Assembly: GCA_964019695.1 (NCBI GenBank)
Contig: OZ026525.1
Location: forward strand, 69,175,753-69,239,752
Direction: 5' to 3'
DNA: 64,000 nucleotides
Source: Loripinus fragilis
Taxonomy: Eukaryota; Mollusca; Bivalvia; Lucinida; Lucinidae
Shown piece after piece: positions 58,799-64,000 of this stretch. A program made the position numbers and the translations under genes. Positions within the stretch are counted from its first letter, which is position 1, and every line of letters starts with the position of its first letter. A model generated the notes under the pieces. That model saw nothing but the letters and a program-made list of their open reading frames with translations, was not told the DNA's origin and ran no database searches.

Positions 58799-58864
58799 CA
58801 AACAGTGCAAACTCAGATCAGACACCGTATATGGGCGGTGTCTGATCGGGATCTGCACTGTTTG
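58799..58864. mobile_element. CAAACAGTG hairpin element, copy 5
   Basis: caaacagtgcaaactcagat then cagacaccg, against cggtgtctgatcgggatctg then cactgtttg. The centre (tatatggg) is unrelated to the other copies. Confidence 0.8.
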
Positions 58865-59697
58865 CTTACATATTGTCTAGTAAAATTTGGAAAAATTAAA
58901 ACAAAACCACCCAACACCCATAACATCGGAAATAGATTCGTCCGATTGCTAAGGGCATGCAATTCTATTAGGCATTAATGGGTTTTAGATACTCCATCAA
59001 TAACACTTTTGTCGCATGCATGTTGAGATTTTCACCCCTACCATTGCCAGCGACATTGCATAGAAGGCGCACAGATAACATCGGCCATGTCGCGAAAAGC
59101 CTTTTGACGTTGTATTCGAACAACAGTTTTTATATCAACACAATGAGAATGACAAATTCTCGCAATATCAGTTACGACCCTCCCCAAATCTCAATCTAAG
59201 CATGCAAACATGGCGATAAAACACATTTTTTTCAATGAAAGTAAGTAAGGGTGCAAAGTTCAGGAATCAATACAATCAAGTACCACATCTGACGCAGTAT
59301 TACCAATGGGAAAGTGACAAACTCACAGTTAGACACCACAAACGAGAGGCAAGAGGTCAGCCCTTTCCCAGCAGGTGACCACAGGGCACATATAAACTGA
59401 CGCGCGCAAAGACATTGCAAAAACAAGATAGAAAAAAACATAAAAGATCCACAAAAGTATAAATGATAATAAATAAATGAATATTTGAATGCAAGCTTTG
59501 CCGGTTCTCGAGGACAAACATAATGACTCCAACCATCCAAATGGATGAATGGTTCATATTGTTTGTTTTTAAGTATCTGAAAGTTTATTCATGTTTCTGT
59601 GTTCACGTTCTCCTATCCGTTAAGTCCACCAGCCCATTTCACAGACACATTTAAACAGACTGATTTAACGAAACAAGTATTAGTATAGTGCGAATCA

Positions 59698-59773
59698 TGT
59701 TTACTGTCGTCGCCCTGGGCCCGGTCACCTGTTAAACTAACGGTACCGGGAGCCAACTCACGACAGTAAAGAA
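59698..59773. repeat. Short fold-back
   Basis: tttactgtcgt and acgacagtaaa at the ends, with ccctgggcccggt/accgggagc inside. Confidence 0.6.
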
Positions 59774-60577
59774 GAAACGGATTATAAATCGTTAAGTATT
59801 CTTTATGTTGATTGCATTATTCAATCCGTAGTTTCCGAATAACAATAAATTTATGCTATTAGTTGGAAGTCTTGAACTGCTTCAAAAATAATAAGTCGTT
59901 TATTTCAGTACTTATTGCAAGAAAAGAATTAGTGTTTGGCATCCTCTATTACATTGCACCAACTACAGAAGGGTTTGTCAAGAAAACGATTCATAAGTAA
60001 ATCATTGTTTAAGCTGCTATAATTATTTCTCATTCTAGCATACCTAAGCAGATGTCTCGAAATATTTGAGCAACAAAGGTACATATAAGCCTGCATATCA
60101 ATGCAGTCTGGTCAGCGCTTATACCATTCTCTCTCTACAACAATGGGAAAAAATTATCCTAAATCGCTCATCTGAGTTTATGGGTGTCATTATTGTCACT
60201 GTGTACATACACTACTACTCAAACTTTGATAAGGATCACTATACATATTTTCATATGATTCAATGCACCCTTTGGCACTCGATAACAACGAAATTTTCAA
60301 TGATAATTGAAAAAGCAATGTGCTGCAGGTTTTCATGCAAATCACTCACTAGACGGTCCCATGGATGCCCGTGGGTCGGAAAATACAAAATGTAACATTT
60401 TCGAAATTCCACCAAAATATTCAAGTTCATTTCTCCATTATTTCAAAAGATCAGAAACATAAAATGTGTTTGTCGAACACATTTTCAACCTTTCAATATA
60501 TGATTAAAACCCGTTTGATATGAGAAGGTCTGGACACAATAATCACCATTTGAAAAGTATGCAAATTTCTCCAAAAA

Positions 60578-60580
60578 AGC

Positions 60581-60611
<31 letters not shown>

Positions 60612-60637
60612 CACACACACGCACACACACACACACA
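60578..60637 (+). repeat. (CAA)n(CA)n microsatellite
   Basis: About eleven caa units followed by about thirteen ca units, with one cg interruption. Confidence 0.95.
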
Positions 60638-61375
60638 TTCTTTTGCATTTCCGACCAACAGGCACACACTGGAATACCACCCATTACGTCACCTGCATTT
60701 GAATATGTAGGTTGAAGTAATCACAATTACCACAATTAAAGAAAAGCACCAAAAGTTAAATAGTGCCAAATGGGTAGGTTCATTGCATTGAACTGTATTG
60801 AAATCTATAAAGTAATCCTTATCAAGTTTGAGTAGATGGTTTCAAAGTATAAAGTGGTATTTCTCCAGGATTTTCACTGTTTAGTAAGATAAAAAGGGGT
60901 TTCCAGTGTACATAGAGTGTCAGTCAAACAGTCTGTTTGGAAAGGTTATCTCCAGACGACAAAAGATGTCACGTAACATTAATGTCTATGTGTCAGTGAT
61001 ACTCAGAATTAGTTAAGTATCACTCGGGCTTCCGTAAAAATATGCATGTCACACGATGTTATGCAATCGATGCTTATCTGCTATAACATCCTCCTTATAT
61101 GTATAAAAAAAAAATAACTGTATACTTTCCAACGATAGTGTTATCATTTTTTTTATTTTGGGTACATTTCAAGTATGTGACTTGTCACAGTACATAGCCC
61201 TACATATTTGGGTAATTATCTCGGTGGATATTCAAAAACTTTGGCAACCGCTGTGAGACCATAAAAACATAAGTACTGTGGTAAAATGATACAAGTGAAA
61301 AGTTCATGCAACTTGTATAAAAATTCACATTATAAGACGAAACGTGAGAAAATGGAAATGCGATCGTACATGACT

Positions 61376-61680
61376 AGCAATTACACAAGCCTGCGCTTTT
61401 TGGCAGGGTATTTGTGTTGTTTTTTAGTTTGATGAGGGGAGGAAGGATCCAAATATCACTATTAGCGGGCCATCAACGGCCCGGCCCGCCAGCGAAACGC
61501 AATTTAAATGGCGTTTCGCTGGCGGGTCGATTATTGCCCAACATTGAATGCTGGATTAGTAGCTTTTTAATTTTAAGGGGATCTGGGCCAGAATTGCTAA
61601 GGAACCCTATACTTTTGTAATTTTCCAGGGGGTTCCGGATCCCCTGCCCCCCCCCCCCCCCTCTGGATCCGCACATGTGA
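61376..61680 (+). mobile_element. ggatcc-ended MITE F, copy 3
   Basis: Central block gcccgccagcgaaacgcaat then ttaaatggcgtttcgctggc, followed by 'cccaacattgaatgctgg', a C-run (61648-61662) and tctggatccgcacatg. The left end is less clear. Confidence 0.7.
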
Positions 61681-62899
61681 AATGTACCGATACTTGAGGC
61701 CCTTCCTGGAGTTTTGGTGAACAGGGATGCAAAATAACGTAACAAGGAAATAAAGGCCAAATTTTAAGGGGAGCAAAGAAAATAAATTATTGGGGAACAC
61801 GGAACATAAGAAACCGTTTTATGCTTGTGAACAGTGTATAAAAACTTATTTATTTCATGGGAACAAGGAAACAGGTACCCCCGGAACGGCCACGTGTGTA
61901 AGCATATAAAAGCGGAACATTATCGTCCCACCAACGAAATTCTATTCGAACTGGGACGATACTGGCCCGAGATTTTATATTGGCTTAGAGTAAAGTCTGG
62001 GCTTTCGCCACCCCCATTAGCCTGTAACAGCCTGTTACATATGTTACTATAACAAGTTAAGAAAAAAAGATGAAATGAAAGTTTGAGCTACAGAAAGAAG
62101 ACATTGGACTATCTAAGTATAAAAATTACTCCAAAGCTAAATAAAAACATTTTGAACAAAATTACAGCTTCCAATGGTGTTATATGCGTTATATAGATTA
62201 AATTTACCTTTGAAAACGGTAATTGTGACCAATACCATTTACTTTTTCAACTGATCTGTGACGTAACGCACGGTGTTGCGACCAATTGTGATTTTTGCGT
62301 TGTTGGTGAGTTCAAGCCTTTCTTAACTTTTTAGTGATGCCGTAAATATATCATGTTTGGTATGATTTTAAAGGTTAGAGTTTAAGCTACGTACTCATAC
62401 ATTTTATTAAAATATGCTATGTATCAAGGGAACTTTACAAATCCGTTTGTTTTGCGATATGACGTTGAAAACGCTTGTCACACGTAACTGAGCTGTTTGA
62501 TTTTCCAACCTAAAGCGATCGTAGGAGGAAGATGTTTTAACGTAAAACTGCCAAATTCTATCAAAACGACATTATTTTATTGTTATTTTTGACAGTCATG
62601 CTAATATTCCAATGAGTTATCTTATGCTTGAGTAATATAAGATAAGTATTACAGCAACCATTCTGTCACAATTTAGAAAGAGTGAAGAGGTGGTACTTTT
62701 GAGAGATATAATAAACGTATGAAAATATGATGCAAGAAAATAAAAAGTTGTGAAAAAAATACTTCTACCATGAAACACATATTCCTGCTCTCGATAGTTG
62801 GAAATCTCAACAGGAAAAGAAAATAATTAATTTTACCCGTGTCTAGCGGAAAGTTCCAAAGTGTCAATTTTGGAAATTTATTGCGGGGGTGTACGTTTT

Positions 62900-63273
62900 A
62901 AAGAGACTAAGTCTGCACCTATGAACATTTTTCGAAAAATTTTCTTTTCTTTTTAAATCATTTGTAAAAGCAGAATTAAGTTAAGTTTTCACAATAAATC
63001 TGTTCACTATAGCTGAAAATTGCATGGAAAAGTGAATTATCTTATAAAAATGGGTGGATTTTCTCTTGTTGGTAATTATTTGCGTCCCTCCAATAATTAT
63101 AGACAGTCAAGTTTTAACATAAATGCTGTTGTTTTGATACTGATAATTTATAAAGATTTACGAAATTGGTAAAATTTATACCTGAATTTTAGTTTTTTAC
63201 TTTGTTCTTGAAAAATAGAAACATTATTTCAAAAAAAAGAACATCAAAAGTTACAGACTATGCAGCTTTAAAC
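62900..63273 (+). repeat. Dispersed repeat R4, copy 2
   Basis: Begins aaagagactaagtctgcacc. Same block order as 29844-30211, roughly 85-90% alike by eye. Confidence 0.85.
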
Positions 63274-64000
63274 AGTGGCTATTTTTAAGAGTTCTTATAA
63301 TCTGGTTCAGGAAATTAATTGAAAAAAATACTTCTTTCCTGGTTTATAGTTTGATGTCAAAACATAAATTGTAATCACACAAATGCAGAAACTGTCTTAA
63401 GAAGACTGTGTCTAGCAGAAATGTCCAAAGTTGTAACAATGACGTCCTTGGCGTAAAAATATTCAACGATTTGTGACGTCGCCGTTTTAAGAAATGCATT
63501 TTCAGTTTTTTTTATATTAATTTCACTTTTATTTTTGCAAACTTGTTGTCTAAAAATTATATACATGTACGCTACCGATATACAAAGCTACAACAAGTAT
63601 ATAGATTTGCACAATAAACATAGGCTTACTTCATACAGCAATAATGGAAAGAAAATTAAAATGCCAATTTTGCGGTGGTGCTAACATTTCAATGAAATTG
63701 GGAATCAAAATTTTTAATTGCATCAAACAAATCATAGATCAACTCTTAAACCAAGTGTGTATTTTTGAACATTTTATTGTAGCCTATAAGGTATTACTTC
63801 ATACATATCATTTTAAATCGGTTCTTGGCCTAAGCTAAGTTTTGTCTAAATTGCCGTCAATAATCTTTGGCATTTTTTTACTGGAATTGTTAACCCGCGA
63901 ACTAACAGAGTTGCAAATACTTTGGCCACACGCAATCTTCGTGCGCGCCAATGAAGAAATGTCCACGGAATAAAGGTTTAATAAATTATAAACGTTTTTG

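Larger units (their letters stand above)
33347..64000. other. No gene recognised in the right half
   Basis: Apart from the repeats listed, this is AT-rich non-coding sequence. The open frames over 60 codons (for example 60066-60395 and 35595-35864) show no domain, no splice-consistent neighbours and biased simple composition. Exons shorter than ~50 codons of an unfamiliar protein would escape this reading. Confidence 0.5.

Noticed and set aside
60066..60395. 109-codon frame as a gene
   Set aside because: No recognisable domain, no signal or membrane pattern that convinces, AT-rich composition and no flanking splice structure.
60485..60702. Small proteins with poly-Q, poly-V or poly-L runs
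   Set aside because: Translations of the (CAA)n(CA)n microsatellite in different frames and strands.

Overview
The window is eukaryotic, AT-rich and dominated by introns and repeats. It most resembles a lophotrochozoan invertebrate, probably a bivalve mollusc. This rests on a degenerate ~155-bp 'TGACCTTGAC' tandem satellite, many small palindromic or inverted-repeat elements, tRNA-derived SINEs, and a degraded repetitive ORF family common in marine invertebrate genomes. The organism call is inference; no single feature proves it. None of the longer open frames outside the features listed reads as a gene.

Left half (about 3.46-32.8 kb, minus strand): one split gene encoding a SEC14-like protein (CRAL-TRIO_N + CRAL-TRIO + GOLD; SEC14L2/supernatant protein factor type). 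Eleven coding exons can be read, each with AG/GT borders and compatible phases, giving 352 codons plus one base from the start codon at 32791 to 3457. The last exon or exons (about 45-50 residues by family length) are not seen and probably lie beyond the left edge. Coding sequence is about 1.06 kb in 29 kb.

The introns carry most of the interesting DNA of this half: a broken copy of a mobile ORF family with XPG/PIN-like motifs and a cysteine-rich tail (9.0-11.46 kb, minus), several miniature inverted-repeat families, twin elements at 18.0 and 19.1 kb, and a ~1.8-kb satellite (27.0-28.8 kb) interrupted by a 241-bp insertion with a 9-bp target-site duplication.

Right half (about 33-64 kb): no gene recognised. 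It holds MITE-like elements, fold-back elements, tRNA-derived SINE remnants, microsatellites and a large 60-bp/120-bp satellite (50.8-53.3 kb, resuming 54.6-55.0 kb and decaying to about 56.6 kb). That satellite is interrupted by a ~1.2-kb insertion containing strong hairpins and CRE-like sites.

The strongest general signal is the number of unrelated short hairpin families. In several, copies differ from each other while the two arms of a single copy still match.
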